Shown in pieces: positions 9,278 through 21,200 of a stretch of DNA of 64,000 bases (positions are counted from its first letter, which is position 1; each line of letters opens with the position of its first letter). The DNA lies in contig NC_037682.1 in the NCBI RefSeq assembly GCF_003255815.1, forward strand, positions 6,301,115 to 6,365,114, written 5' to 3'. Under the pieces are notes generated by a model, which was given only the letters and a program-made list of their open reading frames with translations, searched no databases and was not told the origin of the DNA. The position numbers were made by a program, and so were the translations under genes. Source of the DNA: Theropithecus gelada (taxonomy: Eukaryota; Chordata; Mammalia; Primates; Cercopithecidae).

Positions 9278-12200
9278 CTAGGGAGCAACAGACAGGCATC
9301 AGAGGTACTTGCGGCAGAAACACGAAAAACCAAACCCACTTCGCTGAGCTCCCCAAGGGCAGGGACCGCTTATTTCAATATTGTTTTGAACTCAATAGTT
9401 TTGTTTTTTTTTTTTTTTGAGATGGAGTCTCGCTCTGTTGCCCAGGCTGGAGTGCAGTGGCCGGATCTCAGCTCACTGCAAGCTCCGCCTCCCGGGTTTA
9501 CGCCATTCTCCTGCCTCAGCCTCCCGAGTAGCTGGGACTACAGGCGTCCGCCACCTCGCCCGGCTAGTTTTTTTTTTTTTGTATTTTTAGTAGAGACGGG
9601 GTTTCACCATGTTAGCCAGGATGGTCTCAATCTCCTGACCTTGTGATCTGCCCGTCTCGGCCTCCCAAAGTGCTGGGATGACAGGCTTGAGCCACTGCGC
9701 CCGGCCTGAACTCAATAGTTTTTAATAAAATGACATGTAAATGAATGGAGATAAAGCTCTAGAAAAATCTGAGTGGCATCTAAGCTTCATCACCAGGTGA
9801 GCAGGCATTTGGCAAGGGCTGCAGCAGAGCAAATGCTCTGGGAAAACCGCCCCACCGCGGCCTCAAGAAGCACAGGGAGAGACTAGGTCAGTGGGGTATA
9901 AAGTGTGGCTTCCAGAGCCTTCAGGAGCTATGTGCTCACCCCTCCTTCAAGAACACTTTTATGTGACCCACACACTGGAATCCACATACTATTTCACTTG
10001 GAAACAGGATTCTGCTACTAGGAAAGGTGGGGGGGAGGGGGAGAAATGAAAGAAAAGGTTTGCGAATAAAACAAACTACTGGGGAAAAAAAGGTCTCCGC
10101 TTGAAGAACATGTTCCCGCAAAGCAAATGTTAGGCTCAAAACTGGGAGGGAATAAGAGGTGGGACAGTATATAACAAAGTGTCCAGGTTTCGCCTTCCTG
10201 CCAAAATTACAACTTGAATATATAATATATTCTGGAGGGCTTAACCAAAATTGTATCAAGCAGACTTGGGAAAGGGTGCTTAGGGCTGTAACTGGGATGC
10301 CCACAAGCACTTTTCCATTACCATTCACAATGTACAGCTAGAATGCTTTCCATGCCTTACACCTGCTGGTTATACAGTGAGCCCAAAAGTCAGCTCTGCA
10401 CACACAATCCACTCTGCTCACTTACATCTGATGGTGGCTCCATGTATGAGAGACACAGGAACTGAGACTTCTGGAACCAGACATAGCCGGTATATAACCT
10501 GCCTTCACTGAACAAACTGAATGATCTTATAAGTAGATTTTTTAGCCCCTCTCAGTTCTGTTTTCTCCTCTGTAAAAAGGGAAAATAACCCTCTCACAGC
10601 CCACAAGGCTTCACTAGTGTACATATGGAACAAGGACATAATGTGCGCAGCATGCTTAGCACACCGACAGGGCTTCACTAGTGTACATATGGAATAAGGA
10701 CATAAATGTGCGCAGCGTGCTTAGCACACCGGAAGCACAAAGAACATGCTTGATAAAACAGTTGTGAAAAGTGAGATCATATGGCACTGCAGATCCTTCC
10801 TAAGTGTGACAGTAAACGGTGCGCCTGCCAATCCAAGGAACTGCAGTGCATTATCTGGCTGGGACGGGAACCACACAGGGAAGACGGGTGAGCTTCTATC
10901 TCCCATGTTGTCATACGTTGCTTTAGAACACGTGCAATCTAGGACTCACTCTAGGTCTGCCCTAATGCCTGCTCCAGTGTCACCTTCTCAGAGATCCTCT
11001 CCCCCGCACCCCAGCTCACATGGACCCCTGTCCCTTCTTCGTGGCTTCTTGGCTTCTTCATGAACGTGCCTCCAGTATGCCCCGAGATTACTGGGTGTCC
11101 GTGTGCTGCACTGGCCTAGACCAGTGGCCACCACACACAAATGTGTGTCAGATGGAAGAAGGACAGATGGACAAAGGCATGAACCCGAGTGATGCCCCTC
11201 TTCTTCCACTGGCTCACCCCAGCTTTTCCTCCATCCCTTGGCCCTGCAGGTTAGGGCAGGACTCTTCAGAGCAGGCATTCCCAGCCACAGGAGAGCAAGT
11301 GGTTTCCCCTTACGCAAACGATGCTTCTGTGCTCTGGAAAGCCAAGGAAATGACTCCAGAGCTTTGTGTATCCTTATGACAGAAAAACCAAGAATATTCC
11401 CCTGAAGCAACTCCCCAAACTGGGATGGACCTGGACGATCTTGCCTCCTAGGCAGCCCTCAATATAAAGGAAATTTATAGGTAGAAATCAGAGCTGACAC
11501 AATTGATTGGGAATTAGACCTATAAAGGACCATTAGAAAAATACACTGAAAACCCTAAGAAAAAGAGTGACTTGCCCAATCCTTAGAAGCAGAGTTGAGG
11601 TGACTTCCCAGTGCTAGAGGGCCAGCCTGCCTCTTCCTCTCAAAGCCTTCACTAGAGCCAACATGCTCAAACAGTTCTTAATTTGTTTTATATGCAAAAA
11701 AAATATTTTTAATCACAAAAACAAATGCTTTATTTTGGCTACGATTTCCACAGGAAGAACACAGTTTACTACACTGTGAATACAGGATTCTGAACCAACA
11801 AAGAGTGCTCCCTGCTGGTTCCCACTGGTTATGCTCTCACACAATGCCGGCAAGATTTTGGGGAGGATGGGGTGGGGGGGGGGCGGTTCAAACTTCTCTG
11901 AAATAGCTTTAAAGGTCACTTTATTCCTTAGGGAAGGAATATACAATCTGAGCTACATGTGCTCACAGAAGTTAATTGTGGGAAGTGCTGAACAAAGCTT
12001 CCTGTGGACCAGGGGCGTAGCCTCATCTTTGGGCCATGCTCAGTCTTGCTAAGGGCCTGGCATGGGCTCCAGGCGGCTGAGGCTTAGACTGGCCCATCCC
12101 TTCAGACCACTGGCTCAGGCTAAGCAAAGAGTGACTAGAAACAAAACATCACATTCCAAGTGACACAGCTCTGAGAGTGGGCATTTCATACTTAAGATTA

Positions 12201-15200
12201 CAGGGAGTCACTTAAGCACTAAGAATTATTTAGCTACATGTATGAAAGGGCCTCCAGCAAGTTCTCCTTGTGTCACACAGGCAGGACTGTGGGCAAACAG
12301 GCACTACGATCTGCTTGTGCCTGGCAGCTGCATGACTTTAGTGGGGCCACTGAGAACTCAAGTCCTGAAGGGGCTCAATGCCACCCTGAGCTCATTACCT
12401 CACCAACAAGGGCGAGGAGACCCCTCTGTTCAGACCCACTTCTAAAAGAGCAAGTGATGTTAAAGAGTCTCTAAAAACTGGTTTTCAGCTTCTGTGCTAA
12501 GGAGAGGAACTGCTGTTTCTAAGTTCTCAGTTCAGTCGGAATCAGCTCAGTAAGGACTGAGAAAACCCTGTCCTGCCAGGTCAGTGGCCGAAGACTTGAG
12601 CACAGCTGTAAATCACCCCTCTAGTCCCCTTCCAACTCCCAGAAGTAACAGGCAAGGTCGGGGCAGGCCCAGGTGGGTGTGAGGAGGCGGGTGGTTACCT
12701 CTGCTCGGGACTACTGCTGGGAGGTCGGGGCGCGGCACACTTTGCCTCTGCAGTCTCGGGGCTCTCCTCCGCGTCTTTACAAGCAGCATCTTGAGAGGTA
12801 GACAGTTTCCCTTCCTCACTGCAGTAAAGAGGATGACAGGCACATCAAACACCCTAGGGACCAGCACCTAGGCACCAGAGGATGAGGTCACATGCAGATG
12901 GCTCTGGAGTCATGACTGCCACAGAGGCAAAGCGTCCTGGGACCGAGCATGCGCAGGGTGCATGATCACAGGGACCACAGACAGTGACTGGGGAATCACA
13001 AAAGGAAAGGGTTGCACACAGGTGGGAACCAAAAGAGGGACAATGTAATGTGGCTGGCGTCTGATAAAGAATGGTCCCATAACACTGTACATACCGATAG
13101 GATTTCAACACTCTGAAGCCCAGTGTGCAAAACAGAAAAAGAAATGTACAAGAGTTTCAGAATACTCCTAGAAATGAGGAATTTGGGGGAATAATATGTC
13201 CACGACTGCACGTAAGCAAAACTGCAGACTCGGTGAAGGTGTCAAAGAACCTGTTTGAAGGAATGAGTCTTTAGTTAAAGCACTTTGCTTTTGGGGCGAA
13301 GCCCACCATTAAAGCAGCAAGACAGACCCCATCAGCTTGCTGGCTGGAAGTCTCAGTCACATGAAGAGGTCACCGTGATGACTGCATCAGATTTCACGGC
13401 TCCTCGAGTTGCCCTCGAACAATGTGTAAGAAGCACAAATGCCACGAGGGAGAAGTGGGGGCCAAGAGCTGACCCTAAGGGCACAGAGGATTTGGAGAAA
13501 ACGAGACCCAGAAGGATTGTTTTTCCCCCTGAGATGATTCTTGGTGGAGAAAGACACAAGAGACACTTTCCTCAGCTCTGTGGGCTAGAAATTTAGACTC
13601 TGCCTATTCAGTCTGTGAGTCTCCTTTTTACATCACTGAAATGGCACTAATAAGAGTGAAAGGTCAGTTAGAGGTTCTTTGTGGAAAGGTCCATCACTCA
13701 GAGCTGATTCTGTCCTGGATTTTGCTTATGAAAAACCTCATTAGGATGTTTTCTTGGGTCATTTCCAGATAGTTCCAAGCAATTCATAAGTAGGAAAATG
13801 AGTGAAAATCATATGATTCAGTGAACATCTGAATTAGCTGGTCCTTTCTTAAGTTACTCTTCTTCATCCCCACTCTCCACTCCTTTCCCTTCAAAGCAAC
13901 TAATGTGTTTCTAATTCTAATTCTTTAAAAAATATATAGTCATAACATATGTGTATTCTGAGTCACTAACTGGGATGGATTCAACCCTACATCTCATCGT
14001 ATTTACCTCTTAACTCAGCCAGTTGGGGAGACCCACTGTCCCTGCTGACTGTGGCACAGCACCCGTGGCATGCACCTACCACACTGTGTGGCTTCTCCCA
14101 ACCAAAGCTGCCCTCCACCTCCACACTTCCATGCGGGGTGTTGTGACGACCATCACTGTCCATGGCCCCGGCAGACCTGTCTGGGCATTTCTCAGTACTG
14201 ACACCCAGGAGTGGAGAGTTGTAGGCCATTTTTCTACCTACAAAGAACCCCGGGCTACTACCCAGAATGACTGTCCCGGTCTGTATTCCTCACCAGCAGG
14301 CTACCAGGGCCCCGCAGGCTGCAGCCCACCGCCACTCAGCATCATCCACCTTTAACTGCTGCTCACGTAAGAAGAGTATCAAGTGCTATATTGTTATTTA
14401 TAATTCTCTGAGTTTTGAGCAATTTTTTTTTTAAGCTTTTAAGGTTTGTCTATAAACTGTTATCTTTTGCCAATTTTCTGATTTGGGTTTTCTTCTTCTT
14501 ACTAGTTTATAGGAAGTCCTTGAATATTTAATGTCTCTTGTTGATTTAGCTACTACAGTTTTTTTTTTTTTTTTTAGTTTGCCATCAGCCTCTTAATTTT
14601 GTCTGCAGCATTTTATCAGCCAGAAATTCTTAACTTTAATATAATCTAACTAAACTCTTTGCATTATAGTTTCTGTTTATGAAGGCTTTCTGTTTTTTTA
14701 AAGAAGTCCTGCCGAGGAAGGAGGCTCACTTGAAGCCAGGAGTTTGAGACCAGTCTGGGCCACAAAAATAAAAAAGTAAACAAACGAAAAAATTAAGCCA
14801 GGAGTGGTGGCACACACCTGTAGTTCCAGCTACTTGGGAGGCTGAGGTGGGAGGACTGCTTGAGCTCAGGAGTTGGAGGTTACAGTGAACTATGATTACA
14901 CCACTGCATTCCAGCCTGGGCAACAGAGCGAGACCTCGTCTTCAAAAAAAAAAATCTAGATTAGATACAGACTGACAGATGATAGATTAGATAGACAGAC
15001 AGACAGACAGATAGATGACAGACAGATGAAATAGATAGATACAGAAATCTCTTTCTGCCCACAGATTAAGAAGACATTCTCTATTTCTTTTATTAACCAT
15101 TATGAGACTCTGGCCTCCGGCCACATCACTTAACTCTAGTGCCTAAGTTTTCTCACCTGGAAAGCAGGGATAATAATCCCAGTACCTATCTTATAGGGTG

Positions 15201-18200
15201 CCTAAGAATAATCCATGAGTTACCACACATGAAGTATGTAGAGAGCAGGGCCTGGTGCACAGAAAGCACTGCATATGTTTTTCTTATTGTCTTTTAATCC
15301 AGCTGGAGCTGTTTTAGGATGTAGATTAGGGAGGATCTCCCCTGACTTTTCCTTTTGGTGAGCCAGCTCTTCCTCTCTCCCCGCCATTATTAATCCCTCT
15401 ATTTCATCACACTGACACCTGGACCCGTTTGGACGCTAGTATCAAAACTGTTCCAATCACTGTGACTTTGCAGTGTGACTGAGTACCTGGCAGGGCAAGT
15501 CTCTTTTTCAGTCTTCCCTTTTGGTTACCTCTAAGCAATTTGGGAACCTTTATTTTTCCATATAAGTTTTAGAGTATTACGTTCCTTCTAAAAATCCAAC
15601 TGAAATTTGGATTGAGACTGTGTTAAACACTAACTTCAAGATGGCAAATGTCTTTGCAGCACTAAGCTATGCCATGGTCTCCACTTGTCCAGATTTCTTC
15701 AAGTTTTCTCTATAGAGACTTGGGTTAAGATCATTCCTGAATAATTTATATTTTGATGTGTTTTGGAATAATATCTTGCTTTTTATTGTAGGTTCTGGTT
15801 GCTTACTATTGATGAAGAAAAAGACTACTAATTTTTAAAACTGATTTCTTACTCAATAGCTTTACTGAATTCTTATTAGTTACAAGTTTGCTACTGACTT
15901 GGTTGTAGGTAATCATTACCACCTGCAAAGAACAACAGTTTTATCACTTCCTCCTGATCTTTACCTATAACTCTATTTCCTTTTCCTTCCAGGACTGCCT
16001 AACACTGGCAGTGAAAATGGACATCCTTATTTGGTCTTTGTCTTAAAGTGAATGCATCTAAAATTTCCTCATTAGGGATAAGTTTTGCTGTAGCACTTTG
16101 ATATTGGTATTTAACTTATACCAAGTTAATGAAATTCATGGCTGGGTGCGGTGGCTCATGTCTGTAATCCCAGCACTTTGGGAGGTGGAGGCAGGTGGAT
16201 TGCTTGAGCTCAGGAGTTTGAGACCAGCCTGGGCAACATGGTGAAACTCCGTCACTACAAAAAAAACCTACAAAAAATTGCTGGGCATGGTGGCGTGTGC
16301 CTGTAGTCCTAGTCCTAGCTGCTTGGGAGGTTGAGGTGGGAGGATGGCTTGAGACCAAGAGGCAGAGAATAAATTCACTTCTGTTACTGGTTTTCTCAGA
16401 GTTTTAATCATATATAGCTATGGAACCTTATAAAAAAAAATCAAATGACTTTCTGTTTAATACCATATATGGAGATTAAACTGACAGATTTCTCTGACTT
16501 TGAGCCATCCTTGCCTTCCAGGATAAAACCCTAACTAATCATTATAAATTATTTTTAATACACTGTTGGATCCAGTCAGCAAATACCTTACACAGGATTT
16601 TTGCATTCAGTAGCCCGTAAGTGGCATGAACTGATCATTTTCTGTAATTATCTTCATCTGGTTTTGGAATTCAGATTTCACTGCCCTCATAAAATGAGCC
16701 AGGCAGGTTTTGTACTTTTTCTATTTTCTCTAACAACTTAAGACAGGAATTAGCAGACTGGTGAGCATGAAACAGCATCCACTTACTACTGTAACTGACA
16801 GGTCCCATTTACTCCGGATTTGGTTTGCTCCTTGTTTTCCTCCACAGACAGCTGCTTGTTTGAATCCCTTGTTCATTTAAAAAAATTAGACTATCTCTTA
16901 TTGATATTACGTTCTTTCTAATATCCTGGCTACTGGTTCTTTACTGGTTGTGGCTTGTCTTTTCATTTTATGTCTTCTGGGTTTTTAGAAATTAAAGTCA
17001 AACTTACCAATATTTTCCTTTATAGTTTGGCTTTTTATGGTTAAAAAATGCCTTACACCCAAACTGTAAAGATATTCTGTTTTGTTGTCTTCTAAAAGCT
17101 GTACAGTTCATGCTTTTCATATTTATGTTGAGACAAAACATCTAATTTTATTTTTCTACTTTGTGGATAATCACTATTTACTAGTCCACTCTTTCCTCAC
17201 TGAATTATAATGGCATTCTAACATGTAACAAGCTCATGTAGTGGAGGGGGTCTCTTTGTAGAATTCTTTGCCAAAGCCACACCATCTCAGTAGCTTTACC
17301 AAGTTTTGTTTTTGTTTTTGTGTGAGACAGGGTCTCACTTTGTCTCCCAGGCTGGAGTGCAGTGTGGGACACGACTCACTGCAGCCTTGACCTCAGCAGC
17401 CCCAAGTAGCTGGGACCACAGGCACACACCACCACACTCAGCTAATTTTTGTATTTTTTGTAGAGACAGGGTTTTGCCATGTTGCCTAGGCTGGTCTCGA
17501 ATTCCTGGGCTCAAGCAATCTGCCTGCCTAATCCTCCTAAAGTGCTGGGATTACAGGTGCAGGCCACCACACTCAGCCAGCTTTACTAAGTCTTGATATC
17601 TAATATGGTGAAGCCCCTCACTTTTTGTCTTTAAAATGTTTTTGGCTATTCGTGGCTCTCTTTGGTCTTTATGACTATTACAATCAGTTTCTCAATTTCC
17701 ATGAAAATCTCTATTGGGATTTTGATGGCAATTTCATTAATTGCACAGACTAACTTGTTCAGAAATTCTAAAGATATCCTCACATTGATAAACATGGTAA
17801 ATCCTGATATTTATATTCAGGTCTTCAATATATTCAATGAGGTTTTAAACTGTTTTCCCATAAAGGTCATATTCCTAGTTATAGATAAGGTTTTACATTT
17901 TTATTAAAAACAAACAGGCACATGTGGAATATCTTGTAGTGATTTGTAGGATGCAAGTGATTTTTGTAGATCTCCAGTAAACTTGCTAAACTTTTCTATT
18001 AATCTTTTTCTACAGATTCAATTGGAATTTTTATGTATAAATCATAGTCTATAAACAACGACATTTATCTATTTATTTGGTATGCTGCATTTGCTAAGGC
18101 CACCAGCACAGTGCTGAAGACAAATAGCAACTGTAGGTCCCACTTTCTGGTTCTTGTCTTTAAAGGGAATACTTCTAATGCCTCACTGTGAAGAATCAAG

Positions 18201-21200
18201 TCTACTCTAGATTTTCTAGAGATACTTATCAGTTTCACCTGCTTGCTTTCTAGTCCTAGGCTGCAAAGAAAATCATGAACAGCTTTAATTTGTAATCAAA
18301 TGCTTTTCTCATTCTGTCTGTGAATCACTCTGAATAATTTTTACCATGTACACATTGGTGTTTACATTGTCACACCGGAGCACATATCCTTGGTCATGAC
18401 TTTAAAATACATTGCTATATATGGTTTGCGAGCTTTTAACTTAGAAGTTTAGAGAATCCACACTCATGTATGAAATCAGTCTCTACAATCAGTTTTCTTC
18501 TTTTGCTCCTTGTTGTGTAGTGACTTCGTAAAAAGCTGGGAGGCATTTCTTCTTGTAATGACTGGAAGGGTCTCTAAGATGAGGACTAAAGCTCTAAGCG
18601 CAGGCTTAGCTGCAGTCCTGAAGTTTTGACATTTTCCCCATTATTCTCTCAGTTTTAGGTTTTTAATTTCCATTACAATTCCTTTTTTTGAGTTTAGAAG
18701 GGAGGCTAATTTCTAAGTGTCACTTTTTTTTTTAAAGCTATCATTTTGCTACTGAATTTTCATGACTACATTATGTCCAGAGATAATCATCTGTATGTTA
18801 CTGAAACCAGTTTTCATGGGCCATGCTCTGTAGTTGCTACACAACCCAATTTCCATTGTGATTAAAGATTTATCAATTCTCATAGTTCTATCAAACTGCT
18901 AGATGTAAAATACAGTCTTCTGAACACATTTATGGGGGAAAAGACACTTGGGGCCTAAACCTGCCATCTTTTCATTAAGATTTATTGTGTTTAATGGAGA
19001 CAGTAGAAAGACATCAAGCTAGTATCTGAACATTCATTTGAATCAAATTAAAAATTGTAATGTTTGAGGTTTCTGCCCCACCATCCTCCCAATAACCTGA
19101 AGCTGCCAGCAGGATCTCACCCCTGGTTACCTTTTGAAGACCGCAGTCTCTGTCTTGGCATCTACAGTGAGGCTGAGCGTTTCCTTCATGCCGCCATTCA
19201 TCACTGTCTCAGTTACCTTGTCTGTACTTTCTGCATCCTCCTCTCCGTCAGAGCTGGCTTCCATGGCCACACTGCCTGGCACTGAAAAGAACACAGCTGA
19301 TGGTCACACACAGTAAGTCCGAAAAGGAACTGGCACCCCACCACTGTACAAACCCATCTACCCAACGTGACATCTACTGCTCGAAGAAAACAAGAGGGAG
19401 ATGGCTTCTGCCTGCTGTGCCTGGGCCACATTCTTGATGGGCATGGACTTCTTAAAGGTGCCCACTAAAGAGGGGTTTCATGGGTTTTCTTTACTAGAGA
19501 CTAGCAAGTCCCCTACATCCCTCCCAGCTCAGCGTCCACCTCCATACCCAGCTTCTCCCAGCAGACACTTGTGCCCCTAACTGTTCCAGTCTGGGGCACA
19601 GCAGGCAGTTACACATTCTACCCTCTACTCGCTTGTTCTCCTCAGTTGGGCTCTATTTGCTTTTCTTTGTTTTAAAAATTACTTTCTTGTGGTGTTGCTG
19701 GTGGCTCATTTCCTTGTTCTCTAATAGGAAGCCACATAGGTGATAAGCCTGGCCGAGGTGAGGCTTCCTGGATTCAAACATCGACATCACCACTTCCTAG
19801 CTGTAGACTACTTGGACGAGGAACCTCGTCTATAACCTGAGTTTTCTTATCCAGAAAAGGGGGATCAGTGCACCCACTTACAGAACCACTGAGGAATAAA
19901 ATGTGGGAATCTGTATCAAATGTCCAGGAGAATGACGAAACCGGCATTAGTTAATGGTTTTATTCCTTTCCCTGGCCCCAGGGAAGGAGGGTTCTCACAC
20001 CCTCTACCTGCACCTCATTTCTTTTTCTAAGAACTCACTCCTTGTGCCCACCTCAAGATTCATGCCCTCCACATCCTTTCAGTTCCCATCACACTCCCTT
20101 TGCTAGCATCCCCCTCCTCCCAAAGCCCTGTCCATCAAGGTGAAAACAGTTCAGAGCCAGTGCAAGGAACACATGTGACTAGGCAGAGTAACAGGAAAAC
20201 CCACTGGAACTTTAGAGATTCCCAGGACTATTCAATCTGCTTACAGTGGTGAAGTGAAAATAAACAGTCCCATAGCTCTAAACAAACCCAGATACACCCA
20301 CGTGTTTGAGCAAAGCAAACTCCAAGGAACAACTACACACAGGCTTGGCTGCACACGTCTAATTCCAGTTTTATTCACCCTGGGTACTATGGGCTCAGGC
20401 CTTCTTCCCTCTAGACCCCAGTTTCCTAATCTGCATGCTGCATGCCTGGTAACTTAGAGCCCTTACTCTTTCCAGAGTCAGCATGCTGTGCGTCTAGAAG
20501 GGCAGGCACAATTTCTTTCATCAGCTGCCCTGTGGACATCAGACCTACCATCTCACTTCCTTGGCTCCACTGGCCCCTGAGCCTGAGAGTCAGGTCTGGT
20601 TTGGCAAAGCAGCCATGTGACCCTGCCGTGTGCCCAGGCCTCTCTGCACGCACCTTCTGGCTGCGCTGCCAGAGCAGCCACACTGGGAGTCAGAGGGTCC
20701 ATAGGTTCAGTGCTGGTTTCCATTTCCACTGGAGAATTACTCCTTAAAGAATCTTTTGTGCTTTCAAAAAAGAGAGACAATTCAGGTATTAGCAGCAGGG
20801 AGTGATCCTCAGTTACCCCATGATTCACAATAAGCCTTTACAAATAAGTTTCTGTTAGGAGACATTAGCATCTGTGTGAGAGTCACTGGGTTACCAACTC
20901 CAACGACACATGGATCTAAGTGCCATTAGCTGTTTGAAAGAGCAGATGAGTATGGGCAGGGAAATGTTCTGTTAAGCCAGCAGGGCAGTAAGACATGGAC
21001 TTTGTAGAGCATTCTAGACAGGCTCATCATGTCCCAACCTCTCATCCCACCATAATCACTAGGAGTCTCCCAGAGCTTGAACAGCAAAGACATACATCGT
21101 ACAATGGCAACTGTATTTATTGCGTTGACTGGTTTTACAAAAACCTTTACTTATTTTGAGCCACACTGCCTGGGAGAGACTGGCCCTCTTAATGATATTT

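Larger units (their letters stand above)
9707..12698 (-). other. PPP6R3: PPP6R3 last intron, repeat-poor part
   Basis: Contains a tandem duplication at 10607-10731, an MIR-like stretch near 10480-10600 and a G-rich run at 11859-11886. The rest is unique-looking sequence. Open frames up to 140 codons occur on both strands (for example 11410-10988 minus) but none has recognisable protein features. Confidence 0.6.
14401..18900 (-). mobile_element. Ancient L1 (L1M-type) remnant, antisense, with Alu and MIR interruptions
   Basis: Long AT-rich stretch in which phrases such as 'gaattcttattagttacaag', 'aaaatggacatccttatt', 'attgggattttgatggcaat' and 'tttgctaaggc' follow the reverse complement of L1 ORF2. 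It is heavily decayed with no ORF. The boundaries are approximate. Confidence 0.65.

Noticed and set aside
9179..9646. 155-codon + strand open frame
   Set aside because: It runs from the complement of the PPP6R3 last exon straight into an antisense AluY; the second half is standard Alu translation.
10988..11410. 140-codon minus and 119-codon + overlapping frames in the last intron
   Set aside because: Both strands open in mixed-composition sequence; no motif, no splice context, no recognised relative.
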